Source of the DNA: Aureliella helgolandensis
GTDB lineage: Bacteria; Planctomycetota; Planctomycetia; Pirellulales; Pirellulaceae
Assembly (NCBI RefSeq): GCF_007752135.1
Contig: NZ_CP036298.1
Coordinates: 558,001-622,000 of the forward strand
Direction: 5' to 3'
Length of the DNA stretch: 64,000 nucleotides
The notes beneath the pieces were generated by a model. That model did no database searches and had not been told where the DNA came from. It saw only the letters and a program-made list of their open reading frames with translations. Position numbers and translations under genes: made by a program. Below are positions 26,887 to 35,303 of this stretch, in pieces; within the stretch, counting starts at the first letter, position 1, and every line of letters starts with the position of its first letter.

Positions 26887-29800
26887 TTAAGGCACGCCAC
26901 TCGCGGGAGTCGTCTGCTTCAGCCGCTGGTGCAGGAAGTCAGTCATCATGCGGTGCAGGTGAAAGCGTTGCTGCGCGTCGGTAATGCCGTGGCGATTTTT
27001 GGGGTATATCATCAGATCAAATTGTTTCCCCGACTCTTGCAAGGCGTGCACCAACTGCAGGGTATTGCTCATATGGACGTTGTCGTCTCGCTCCCCATGC
27101 ACGATCAACAGCCGACCATGCAACGCATTGGCCGCTTGGACCACACTGCTGGACTCATATCCGGCAGGATTCGTGGCCGGTAAATCCATGTAGCGTTCGG
27201 TGTAGATCGCATCGTAATTGCGCCAATCGGTGACGGGGGCACCAGCGATTCCAGCGCGAAATAGCTGGCTATGCGTCATCGCATAACTGGTGAGGTAGCC
27301 CCCGTAGCTCCAGCCCCACAGTCCGATGCGACTAGCGTCTGCCCACTCCTGGGCGCCTACCCAACGGACCGCATCCTCCAGATCTTGTAGTTCGATCCTG
27401 CCCAGATCGCCTCGGATGGACCAAGTGTCCTGCACGCCTCTCCCTAGGGCAGAGCGGTTGTCGCACAGGACCACGGCAAACCCTTGTTGGCAAAGCATCT
27501 GATGCCACCAGTAGTTCCGGCCTCCCCAGCTATTGCGTACGGTGGGTGCTTGCGGTCCTCCATAGACGTAGAACAGCACGGGCAGTGCTTCCAGCGGCTC
27601 TCGGGCATCGCTGATCTGCGGGAGCATCAGCATGGCCTGCATGGGGAATTCGTCGCGTGAGGGGATCGTGGTTAATTGTGGTGTCCGAAGGTCCAGGTAC
27701 TCATGGCGATCGGAGGTTGGTGCATCGATCACGCGCAGCATCTGCCCGCTGATGGAGTGCAAGCTGGAGATCGGAGGGGTCGTTAAGCTGCTGTGCTGGT
27801 CCAGAAAGTAGTTTCCCGAGGCATCGACGCTGGCGGTGTGCGTACCGGGGCCCGAGGTGAGCTGGTGGTAGGTGCCTTGCTGTAGATCGACGGCGATCAA
27901 CTGCGTGTCGCTAGGTGCCGAGACGTTGCCACTCACATAGGCGGTGGTGTCGTCGTTAGCCACCGATAGTAGTGACCCGACGTCCCAGTCTCCGTGCGTC
28001 AAAGTGCTGCGACTGCCATCGACGGCGTCAATCAAGTAGAGATGTGTGCGACCGTGCGGCAGGTCGCTGAGCCACAGGAAGTTCCCATTATTTAAGAAAT
28101 GAGGAGTGCCTCGGACTTCTATCCAACCTGGACTCGACTCGCTCAGCAAGGTGTGTGCAGCGCCCGTCTGAGGATCGACACGCACTAGATCTTGGCGATT
28201 CTGCACTCGATTAAGAACTTGCAACCACAACTCTCCCTGGGGAGACCAAGTCACGCGGGCGACCAACCGGTCCTCGGCGGGAAAGCCTGACAAGTCAACT
28301 TGCCGTAGCTGACCGCTCAAAACATCCACGATCCAGACTTCTACCGTTGGAATTGGCTCACCCGCTTTGGGGTAGCGGGTTTCTTCCAGGCTTTGCCCGA
28401 AATGAATACTGTCCGAGACTCGATAGTGTGGGACTTGTGATTGGTTGAGTTGCAGGAATGCTATCTGCTCGCCATTGGGGCTCCACCAGAAACCCTTGAA
28501 ATTGCCCCTGCCGTAAAGTTCTTCTTGATAGACCCAATCGAGGATGCCCTGCAGGAGTTCCTCGGAGCCGTCGTGAGTGAGTTGCTTGAGCTCGGTGGTT
28601 TGGCAATTGACAACCCACAGGTTGTGATCTCGCACGAAGGCCGCGTGCGTTCCAGGCGGGTTGAGTTCGGCGAGTTGTTCAGGGGAGTCTGGCGAGTGCG
28701 TTAACTGCCGGGCAATGTCGGCTTGAGCCTCGAAGTAATAGAGGTCCTGCTGATGGTGGATGAGAGCGTGTCGCCAGTCGCGATCGAAAACATCGATGGT
28801 CGCCGCGGCCACGGCTTGGCTGTGGGTAAACGCGTCCAGCTGCGACAATTTATCGCGCAAGCGTTGCACCTCCTCCAGTTCTCGCACGGCACCGCTGGCT
28901 GCATCTACGACGGTGTACTTCCCTCCATCGCCGACCACATAACTACGACTCTCTTTGAGCCAGCTGGCGGTGGCACGCTTGCCTCCTGAGTAGTCGTAGG
29001 CTTGCTGAGGCGACATCAACCGTTCAAGAGAGAGGCGTTCGGTGGCCGCGACCGACTCCACCGCTTGCAAGCTCCCCGACTGCGGCAGGTCCTCCAGGCG
29101 AACCACTGGATAGAGACCGCCGACCGCCAAATCGGGATCGAAGAAATTCCATTTGGCCAAGCTATCGTCAGACTCTACTTCCAGCAGGTAGCCTGCTAGG
29201 GCACCGAGCGGTTGGTCGGTATCGACGATGTAGTCGCCAGTTTGCAGACGCGTGCCGCCAATCTGAGGTTCAACTTCAATGTCGAGCAGTCGGTGCCCTT
29301 GGAATGTCGGTGTTTTCTTCAGTTCCACAATGCGTTGCTGGGGACCCGACGTGGAGAAATCTTCGGTCAATTGCAGCAAGTGGATGCCGTGGCGTTGGAG
29401 TCGACCGACTGCCCAGGCGTATTGGGCTGGGATGGCATAAGCGGCGGGTAGCGCAACGGAGAGCGTTGGCTCCGCGCGGTTGTTGAGCGTGGTGATGTAC
29501 GTTTGGGGCAGCAGCGCGGTGGCGGAATCGGGGCCGTAGGGACCTGTGGGCGGCGTTCCGTCCTGTTGGACAAAGCCGAGAACGGGGACTCCCTCAGCAG
29601 TTTTGGCAAGCTCCGCTCGGATCGGTAGCTCAGCCGGTCTTTCGTTTGCTGACTGGTCCAACAATGAGTTAATCGCTTGCACGTTCTCGGAGACTTTTTG
29701 GAGGATTCTGCGGACGAATGCGTGCGAGGCAGCAGTCCGCGTGCGATACGGCGCGTAGGAGTACGATTCCGCTAGGATGCCGATCTTGCCTCGCAGCCCC

Positions 29801-30849
29801 ATGTACTCGGTGCTGTAGCGAGGCTCATGGCCATAGGTGCTCCAGTTGCGATGCTCTTTATCGAAGTTGCCATAATAGAACGCTGAAAATCCAGCCTCTG
29901 CCATGCGGTCCTTCACCGAGGGCATTAATTCCGATCGCAGCCAGCGGTCGATTGTCCGTGGCGTGGCTGGGTTGTGCGGAATGTCGTAGGTGAGTTGGTA
30001 CTGGTGCAGCGATCCGTTGGTGGTGTGGGTGTCGATCAGGATGTCGACATCGTATTGGTTGATCGCGGCGACGAGGCTACGCACTTCGGGTGACTCCAGC
30101 TTGATGAAATCACGGTTGAGGTCGAGGCCTTGTGCGTTTTCGCGTAGTCCCATGCCCTGGACGGGACCCGCTTGCCCAGGTCGGTGGTGCGGAGATCGCC
30201 GCTCGTTGGCGTCGGCATTGAAGTTCGGAACGAAGATTAGGCGGACCTCTCGCCACCATTGCTCCTGCGGGGCGGTGAAGGCCATGTCGCGCGCGAGGGC
30301 TAGTAGGGCTTCCTTCCCATCGCACTCGCCGGCGTGGATCCCTCCCAGCATCAGCACTGTCAGTGGAGTTGACGGTGTTGTCGGAATACTTGCTCCTTCT
30401 TTCTCGGGCGTTTTTGTGCCCTCGTCGACTTCTTCAGTCGCAGCCAATTGTGGTTCGACGACCACCGCCCAGATCGGACGACCTTCAATGGTTTGCCCCA
30501 GCGAAGTCAATTCCGACTCGGGCCACTGGCTGGTGAGTCGACGCAGGAAGGTTTCGACTTCGGCCCCGGTTGCGGTGGCTTGAAACTCGCTCGATTCTGC
30601 GATCGTTGGGAGTGGGCTCAGGGCCGCCATGCCGACTTCGGCTTGAGCATTGGTCGGGATGGTTGGCTCTGGCTGCAGGGACGCCAATTGGGCCAGCGAT
30701 GGTGAGGCCGTCCATTGGAGCAAGAGCGTTATGCAGAGGAACGCTCCGGGAGCCACATGCCATTTGAATAGTGAATTCCCTGTTGCAGCCATCCCGGCAT
30801 GGGACACTAGCGGCAGAACGGTTGGGTTGGGGTTTGAGGGCTGGTGCAT
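26887..30849 (-). CDS. Two-peptidase fusion: M14 carboxypeptidase + S9 dipeptidyl-peptidase IV type
   Basis: 1320 residues, probably secreted (hydrophobic segment at about residues 33-48). N-terminal part: M14 zinc carboxypeptidase signature with MLGGIHAGECDGKEALLALARDM (His172 and Glu175 as zinc ligands), DILIDTHTTNGSLHQY (third ligand) and GILAESYSYAPYRTR (catalytic Glu). Middle: beta-propeller of the DPP-IV N-terminal type, about residues 640-1000. C-terminal: S9 peptidase domain with GWSYGGYLTSYAMTH (Ser1181), HGERDDNVHM (Asp about 1255) and KNRHG (His1287). It could degrade peptides from both ends. The usual M14 and S9 genes are separate. Start 30849 lies in a repeat; an ATG at 30792 that opens the hydrophobic signal is an alternative. 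Confidence 0.88.
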   Translation of the reverse strand: MHQPSNPNPTVLPLVSHAGMAATGNSLFKWHVAPGAFLCITLLLQWTASPSLAQLASLQPEPTIPTNAQAEVGMAALSPLPTIAESSEFQATATGAEVETFLRRLTSQWPESELTSLGQTIEGRPIWAVVVEPQLAATEEVDEGTKTPEKEGASIPTTPSTPLTVLMLGGIHAGECDGKEALLALARDMAFTAPQEQWWREVRLIFVPNFNADANERRSPHHRPGQAGPVQGMGLRENAQGLDLNRDFIKLESPEVRSLVAAINQYDVDILIDTHTTNGSLHQYQLTYDIPHNPATPRTIDRWLRSELMPSVKDRMAEAGFSAFYYGNFDKEHRNWSTYGHEPRYSTEYMGLRGKIGILAESYSYAPYRTRTAASHAFVRRILQKVSENVQAINSLLDQSANERPAELPIRAELAKTAEGVPVLGFVQQDGTPPTGPYGPDSATALLPQTYITTLNNRAEPTLSVALPAAYAIPAQYAWAVGRLQRHGIHLLQLTEDFSTSGPQQRIVELKKTPTFQGHRLLDIEVEPQIGGTRLQTGDYIVDTDQPLGALAGYLLEVESDDSLAKWNFFDPDLAVGGLYPVVRLEDLPQSGSLQAVESVAATERLSLERLMSPQQAYDYSGGKRATASWLKESRSYVVGDGGKYTVVDAASGAVRELEEVQRLRDKLSQLDAFTHSQAVAAATIDVFDRDWRHALIHHQQDLYYFEAQADIARQLTHSPDSPEQLAELNPPGTHAAFVRDHNLWVVNCQTTELKQLTHDGSEELLQGILDWVYQEELYGRGNFKGFWWSPNGEQIAFLQLNQSQVPHYRVSDSIHFGQSLEETRYPKAGEPIPTVEVWIVDVLSGQLRQVDLSGFPAEDRLVARVTWSPQGELWLQVLNRVQNRQDLVRVDPQTGAAHTLLSESSPGWIEVRGTPHFLNNGNFLWLSDLPHGRTHLYLIDAVDGSRSTLTHGDWDVGSLLSVANDDTTAYVSGNVSAPSDTQLIAVDLQQGTYHQLTSGPGTHTASVDASGNYFLDQHSSLTTPPISSLHSISGQMLRVIDAPTSDRHEYLDLRTPQLTTIPSRDEFPMQAMLMLPQISDAREPLEALPVLFYVYGGPQAPTVRNSWGGRNYWWHQMLCQQGFAVVLCDNRSALGRGVQDTWSIRGDLGRIELQDLEDAVRWVGAQEWADASRIGLWGWSYGGYLTSYAMTHSQLFRAGIAGAPVTDWRNYDAIYTERYMDLPATNPAGYESSSVVQAANALHGRLLIVHGERDDNVHMSNTLQLVHALQESGKQFDLMIYPKNRHGITDAQQRFHLHRMMTDFLHQRLKQTTPASGVP

Positions 30850-31606
30850 GAAAGCGTCTCACCGAGTCTCGGTTGGAAGGTTGATTGAACAGCTAGCGAG
30901 GGTATGCAGCGAGGCGCGATACGCCGTAGTAGCATGGACCCTCGGTCCGTGTGGGTGAACAAGAAGACAATAGTCACACTCTACACGGTCCGGGGGACCA
31001 TGCTACTTGAGTGTGGCAAATCCTGCGTTGGTGCAATGTTGGTATTAGACACTAGCAGTAAAACGGTTGGATTGGGGTGTGAGGGCTGGTGCATGAAAGC
31101 GTCTCACCGAGTCTCGGTTGGAAGGTTGATTGAATAGCTAGCGAGGGTATGCAGCGAGGCGCGATACGCCGTAGTAGCATGGACCCCCGGTCCGTGTGGG
31201 TGAACAAGAAAACAATAGTCACACTCTACACGGTCCGGGGGACCATGCTACTGGTGTGTGCGCTACACGGTCCAGGGGGCCGTGCTACTTGAGTGTGGCA
31301 AATCCTGCGTTGGTGCAATGTTGGTATTAGACACTAGCAGTAAGACGGTTGGGTTGGGTGTGAGGGCTGGTGCATGAAAGCGTCTCACCGTGTCTCGGTT
31401 GGAAGATTGATTGAATAGCTAGCGAGGGTATGCAGCGAGGCGCGATACGCCGTAGTAGCATGGACCCCCGGTCCGTGTGGGTAAACAAGGAAACAATAGT
31501 CACACTCTACACGGTCCGGGGGACCATGCTACTGGTGTGTGCGCTACACGGTCCAGGGGACCATGCTACTGGTGTGCGCAACACGGTCCGGGGGACCGTG
31601 CTACTT
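30803..31606. repeat. Three-copy tandem repeat overlapping the 5' end of the peptidase gene
   Basis: Copies begin at 30803, 31048 and 31330 with GACACTAGC and are about 245, 282 and 277 bases long. Each holds a copy of the peptidase start region, including the TGCACCAGCCC start (minus strand), and a long imperfect hairpin whose arms are GTAGCATGGACCC and its near-complement GGACCATGCTAC (about 30929-31006, 31174-31251, 31455-31532). Copies 2 and 3 carry one and two extra partial hairpin arms. The peptidase's first 16 codons lie in copy 1, so copies 2 and 3 look like upstream duplications of its 5' end. Confidence 0.85.
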
Positions 31607-31776
31607 GTTTATTTACATCGACCGGGGTGGCCCTGAGGCAGGGGCTATTCTCGTGGGAGACGCCCATACTAAGGGGCATTTAACCGCATTGGCCTGGACG
31701 CGTTGAAGCGGTTCCTGATAACGTGCCCTGTGACGGAAAATGCTTCAGATATGGGTTTGTTTTGAGGGAGTCTTCA

Positions 31777-32553
31777 ATGTTGGGACGAGTCACGCTGATG
31801 GTAGCCACAATTTTATCTACTGCTCTCCTGGTCGAGTCGACTTCCGCACAATCTGCAACCGCCAATCATCGAGGGTTCCGAGTCGAAACCGATGTGTTTG
31901 TGGCAGAAACCGTTGAACCATTTCAGCAAACGGTCACGCTGTTCTACGACGGCGTTGCCTACGATATTCCTCGAGATCAGGGAATCATCACGGTCGTTGA
32001 TCCCAAACGCAATCGAATGGTATTGTTGGATGAACTCAAGAAGCAGAGGACCGAAGTTGATTTGGCGGTGCTCGCTCAGTTGATGGAGAGTGCCAAGACC
32101 AGTGCTGCGGCTACCGATCTGGCGCCGATCATTGCAGACGCCGGTCGCATCCGTACTGAGGAGGAACGCATTATCGTGGGCGAAGCTATCTTGCAGTACG
32201 AAACGACTCTTCAAACACCACCGGCCACAGAGATGGCCGATGAATACGCCGCTTGTGCGGACGCCCTCAAGCTCTTCAACGCCTGGCGCAATCCCCGCGA
32301 CTTACCCTTCGCACGACTCAGTCTGAACAAAGCCGTCGCCGAACGCCACGCACTGCCTAAAGAGATTACTCTAACTCAAAAACCTTCGACCAAAATCCGT
32401 TGCTTGTTGCACGCGACGTGGCGATTGTCTCGGGATGATGATGCTCGGATCAGCGAAATCGGAACGATGTTGGTTTCGTACGATCTGGTTTCACAGCACG
32501 ATTTCTTTGCCCTAAGTCCGCGTGTTGCTGCCGCTACCGCCGTACAAAAGTAA
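31777..32553 (+). CDS. Secreted protein of unknown function
   Basis: 258 residues from ATG 31777, preceded by GAGGGAG at 31763-31769. An N-terminal signal (MLGRVTLMVATILSTALLVESTSAQS) is clear. The mature part is soluble, with segments VTLFYDGVAYDIPRDQ, ITVVDPKRNRMVLLDELKKQRTEVDL and a helical middle. It resembles planctomycete-conserved secreted proteins, but no family is recognised and no catalytic motif is seen. It lies 22 bases before the GlmU-like gene and may be co-transcribed with it; no functional link is obvious. Confidence 0.75.
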   Translation: MLGRVTLMVATILSTALLVESTSAQSATANHRGFRVETDVFVAETVEPFQQTVTLFYDGVAYDIPRDQGIITVVDPKRNRMVLLDELKKQRTEVDLAVLAQLMESAKTSAAATDLAPIIADAGRIRTEEERIIVGEAILQYETTLQTPPATEMADEYAACADALKLFNAWRNPRDLPFARLSLNKAVAERHALPKEITLTQKPSTKIRCLLHATWRLSRDDDARISEIGTMLVSYDLVSQHDFFALSPRVAAATAVQK

Positions 32554-32575
32554 GCTACAAGGTTGCTCAACCACC

Positions 32576-33835
32576 GTGTCTATTCTGCTATTTGAAGATT
32601 CTGCCGTCGCGCAATTGACTCCGATCACCTCGGCGCGTCCGGCCTTTTGCATCACCGCTGGATCGTTTCACTTGCTGGACTTGCTGTCTGCTTTGGAAGA
32701 GCCACTGGTGGCGCAGGTGCGACCATTCTTACGAGCGTTGTGTGAACTCGATTGTCGCGGATTGCGACTGGTCGGTGACGTTTCGCTACCGGCAGACGAG
32801 CGGCCTCGACTGGCGCTGAACGCACGGATTGTCCCTAGCGTGTCTACCTTGAAGACGATTCAGTCTCTGCTGGTTTCTGGTCCGAAGCAACCCAGTGTTG
32901 TTTGGCATGGAGAGCAGATCGCAGCGGTCATCGCACCGACCTGGGCTTGGTCGGAACTGGCCGACAAGTCGAATAGTGATTGGGCGAGCTTATTGCAGGT
33001 TGCAGCCACTCTACCGCGATTCGATTGCTCACTTCCACTGATGAGCTTTCCACACGATGTGATCGCGGCCAACATGCAGGTCATCGCTGAAAATCTCCAG
33101 TATCGGATCGAGAGCGGACGCTATGAACAGCAGGCCGACGGAGTGTTTGTCGCGGCGGGCGCCAAACTGGGGCAATATGTGCTGACGGAAACGGATACGG
33201 GGCCCATTGTGATTGACGAGGGGGCTTCGGTCGGTCCCTACACCTTGCTACGCGGCCCGATCTATATTGGTCCCAAGGCACGCATCCTGGAGCATGCTGC
33301 AATCAAAGATGCCGTTTCACTGGGGCACACCACGAAAATTGGTGGCGAAGTGGAAGCCGCCGTCGTCGAACCGTATTCCAACAAGCAACACCACGGTTTT
33401 CTAGGACACAGCTATCTAGGCAGCTGGATCAATTTGGGCGCGGGAACTTGCAATTCGGACCTTAAAAATACCTACGGAACGGTCAATATGGAGTATCCTG
33501 GAGGAAAGGCTGCCACTGGCATGCAATTCCTTGGATGCGTCATGGGCGACTATAGCAAGACGGCTATCAACACCGGTATTTTCACGGGTAAAGTCATCGG
33601 TGTGTGCAGCATGATGTACGGATTCGTGACCAGCAATGTACCTAGCTACGTGAACTATGCTAGATTATTCGGCCAAATGGCTACGCTGCCGCCGGAGGTG
33701 ATGATCGCGACGCAACAACGCATGTTCTCGCGACGGAAGGTAGAGCAACGCCCGTGTGATATGCAATTGTTGCACGACATGTATCGTCATACCCAACCAG
33801 AACGCGATCGCTTCGGTGATGAGTTGGCGTTCTAG
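32576..33835 (+). CDS. GlmU-like protein with left-handed beta-helix (sugar nucleotidyl/acyl transferase type)
   Basis: 419 residues from GTG 32576; an upstream in-frame frame to 32522 overlaps the previous gene and is less likely. The N-terminal half (SILLFEDSAVAQLTPITSARPAFCITAGSFHLLDLL) matches the alternative GlmU subfamily, which has a degenerate nucleotidyltransferase half. The C-terminal half is a hexapeptide repeat helix: IVIDEGASVGPYTLLRGPIYIGPKARILEHAAIKDAVSLGHTTKIGGEVEA. The repeats SYLGSWINLGAGTCNSDLKNTYG and VMGDYSKTAINTGIFTGKVIGVCSMMYGFV follow. Roles in UDP-GlcNAc synthesis are likely from family, not proved. It is upstream of, but 145 bases from, fhcB. Confidence 0.82.
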   Translation: MSILLFEDSAVAQLTPITSARPAFCITAGSFHLLDLLSALEEPLVAQVRPFLRALCELDCRGLRLVGDVSLPADERPRLALNARIVPSVSTLKTIQSLLVSGPKQPSVVWHGEQIAAVIAPTWAWSELADKSNSDWASLLQVAATLPRFDCSLPLMSFPHDVIAANMQVIAENLQYRIESGRYEQQADGVFVAAGAKLGQYVLTETDTGPIVIDEGASVGPYTLLRGPIYIGPKARILEHAAIKDAVSLGHTTKIGGEVEAAVVEPYSNKQHHGFLGHSYLGSWINLGAGTCNSDLKNTYGTVNMEYPGGKAATGMQFLGCVMGDYSKTAINTGIFTGKVIGVCSMMYGFVTSNVPSYVNYARLFGQMATLPPEVMIATQQRMFSRRKVEQRPCDMQLLHDMYRHTQPERDRFGDELAF

Positions 33836-33980
33836 CGTTTCGGCAAGTTTTCGTTTTAGGGTTCGCGTTAGAAACGAGGGCTGAAGCCCCAAGCCAACAA
33901 TTCGAAGGATGCTTCGCATGGCTGGTTCGCCCCCGTTTCAGTTCTGTGAGCGATCACTCTATTCTTCAACAACTTGCGCC

Positions 33981-35303
33981 ATGCCACAACTCGACCACTG
34001 CTGTCTCTGTAGCTTGCTGTGCCCAGCAGTCCCGGTATCGGATGAGACATCGCTCGAACGCTGCACACGCAGGCAAGCTTGGCAAAAACAGTCGCTGCAC
34101 GCTCCTCACTCGATCCAAGACGATTCGACGCTAGCATCGTTTGCTCGGGAAGTGGTCGATTTGCTGGATGTCGACCAATCGCTATTGTGGGTCGATGCGG
34201 CAGATGTCAATACCATGCGAGCGGCAGTGACACTCGCTCAGCAGTTGGGATGCACCCTGCACGTTGGGCAAGGAACTGGAGCCGAGGTGGTAAAGCGCGT
34301 GACTGCGAGTGAGGGGTGGTTGAGCACGACGCTGGCAGAGGTTTCAGCTAGAGCGGACTTGGTGATCACTCTGGGAGATTCCATCCTGTCAGAAGCCCCT
34401 TTGCTGGCGGACCGTTTTTTACATCGAGCTGGTGCTGCAGCAGGTGAAGTTGTGCAGCTGGAGTGGATGCATATTGGCTCCCCGTCTTCGACTCCACCCA
34501 AGGGGTGTACCCAAGTCATCGAACTTAGTCGTACTGCATGGTACGCCGAGTTGACCGACCTCTTGCTGGCGCTTCGTAGCGGACAGGCATCGCTGCTTGA
34601 GAATAGTCCGCTGACTCCCTTGTACGCCAAGCTTCAGACAGCACGGTATGCAGTTTGGCTTTGGGAGACGGATGAATTCGTGGATTCCATTGACGAGCTT
34701 ACCGTTCGACGTCTGGCCGCCTTGGCGCGTTGGCAGACGGAACAAGCCCGCGGAAGCTTGCTCTGCCTCGATTCCAATCTCGGGCGTGTGACGGCAGAAG
34801 AAACGCTACTTTGGTTAACCGGTTGCAAGACGACGGCGCGTTGGGACGGTGCGCAGTGGCATTCGCCCCCGTCGCTTCGCGAGTATTCAATGGATGATTG
34901 GCGTCAAGCTTTTGCTGCGCGGTTGATCCTCCGCAGCGTCCCCACGGTTGAACCTTTGCCAGACCTGGACGCGAGTATATTGATTGTTCCCGCCGGCCAG
35001 GCACTGACCGCTTCAGCTGGGGATCGCCGTGTTGTTCGTGTTCCCGCGGTCGGCGAATCTAGCTGTGGGCTTTTGTTCCGCGGTGATCGCGGTACGGTGG
35101 CAACCGTGAGGCAAGCCTGTGCTGCCGGTCCGGCAGTCGGGGGAGCCGTCGAATCCTCCAGGACGAGTCGCCAGTCAGCAACGGCGCCCTCGGATGAGTC
35201 GCTGGCGTCGGCTGAAGCACTCTTGCGACGCGCCGCTAAGCTGCGAGAACCGAGTCGCATTCGCCTACCGAATCAATCTGGGAGTGCCAACCATGCTCAC
35301 TGA
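33981..35303 (+). CDS. fhcB: Formyltransferase/hydrolase complex subunit B (formylmethanofuran dehydrogenase B-like)
   Basis: 440 residues from ATG 33981. First gene of an fhcBADC set that releases formate from formyl groups passed along the tetrahydromethanopterin/methanofuran-type C1 route. The N-terminal CCLCSLLC has CxxCxxxC spacing similar to the Fe-S motif of formylmethanofuran dehydrogenase B. Later segments are SLLWVDAADVNTMRAAVTLAQQLGC, ADLVITLGDS and SILIVPAGQALTASAGDRRVVRVPA. No obvious Mo/W-ligand cysteine or selenocysteine is seen in the middle, as in the bacterial hydrolytic version. Its end overlaps fhcA by 11 bases. The identification depends on the operon as well as on motifs. 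Confidence 0.85.
   Translation: MPQLDHCCLCSLLCPAVPVSDETSLERCTRRQAWQKQSLHAPHSIQDDSTLASFAREVVDLLDVDQSLLWVDAADVNTMRAAVTLAQQLGCTLHVGQGTGAEVVKRVTASEGWLSTTLAEVSARADLVITLGDSILSEAPLLADRFLHRAGAAAGEVVQLEWMHIGSPSSTPPKGCTQVIELSRTAWYAELTDLLLALRSGQASLLENSPLTPLYAKLQTARYAVWLWETDEFVDSIDELTVRRLAALARWQTEQARGSLLCLDSNLGRVTAEETLLWLTGCKTTARWDGAQWHSPPSLREYSMDDWRQAFAARLILRSVPTVEPLPDLDASILIVPAGQALTASAGDRRVVRVPAVGESSCGLLFRGDRGTVATVRQACAAGPAVGGAVESSRTSRQSATAPSDESLASAEALLRRAAKLREPSRIRLPNQSGSANHAH

Noticed and set aside
26463-26900. A 145-codon frame upstream of gyrB
   Set aside because: Composition is Arg/Cys/Trp-rich and unlike real proteins of the window; it overlaps the gyrB start.
30929-31532. Hairpins in the three-copy repeat as a CRISPR or integron attachment array
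   Set aside because: Units are over 240 bases, with no spacers of constant size between conserved short repeats and no cas or integrase gene.
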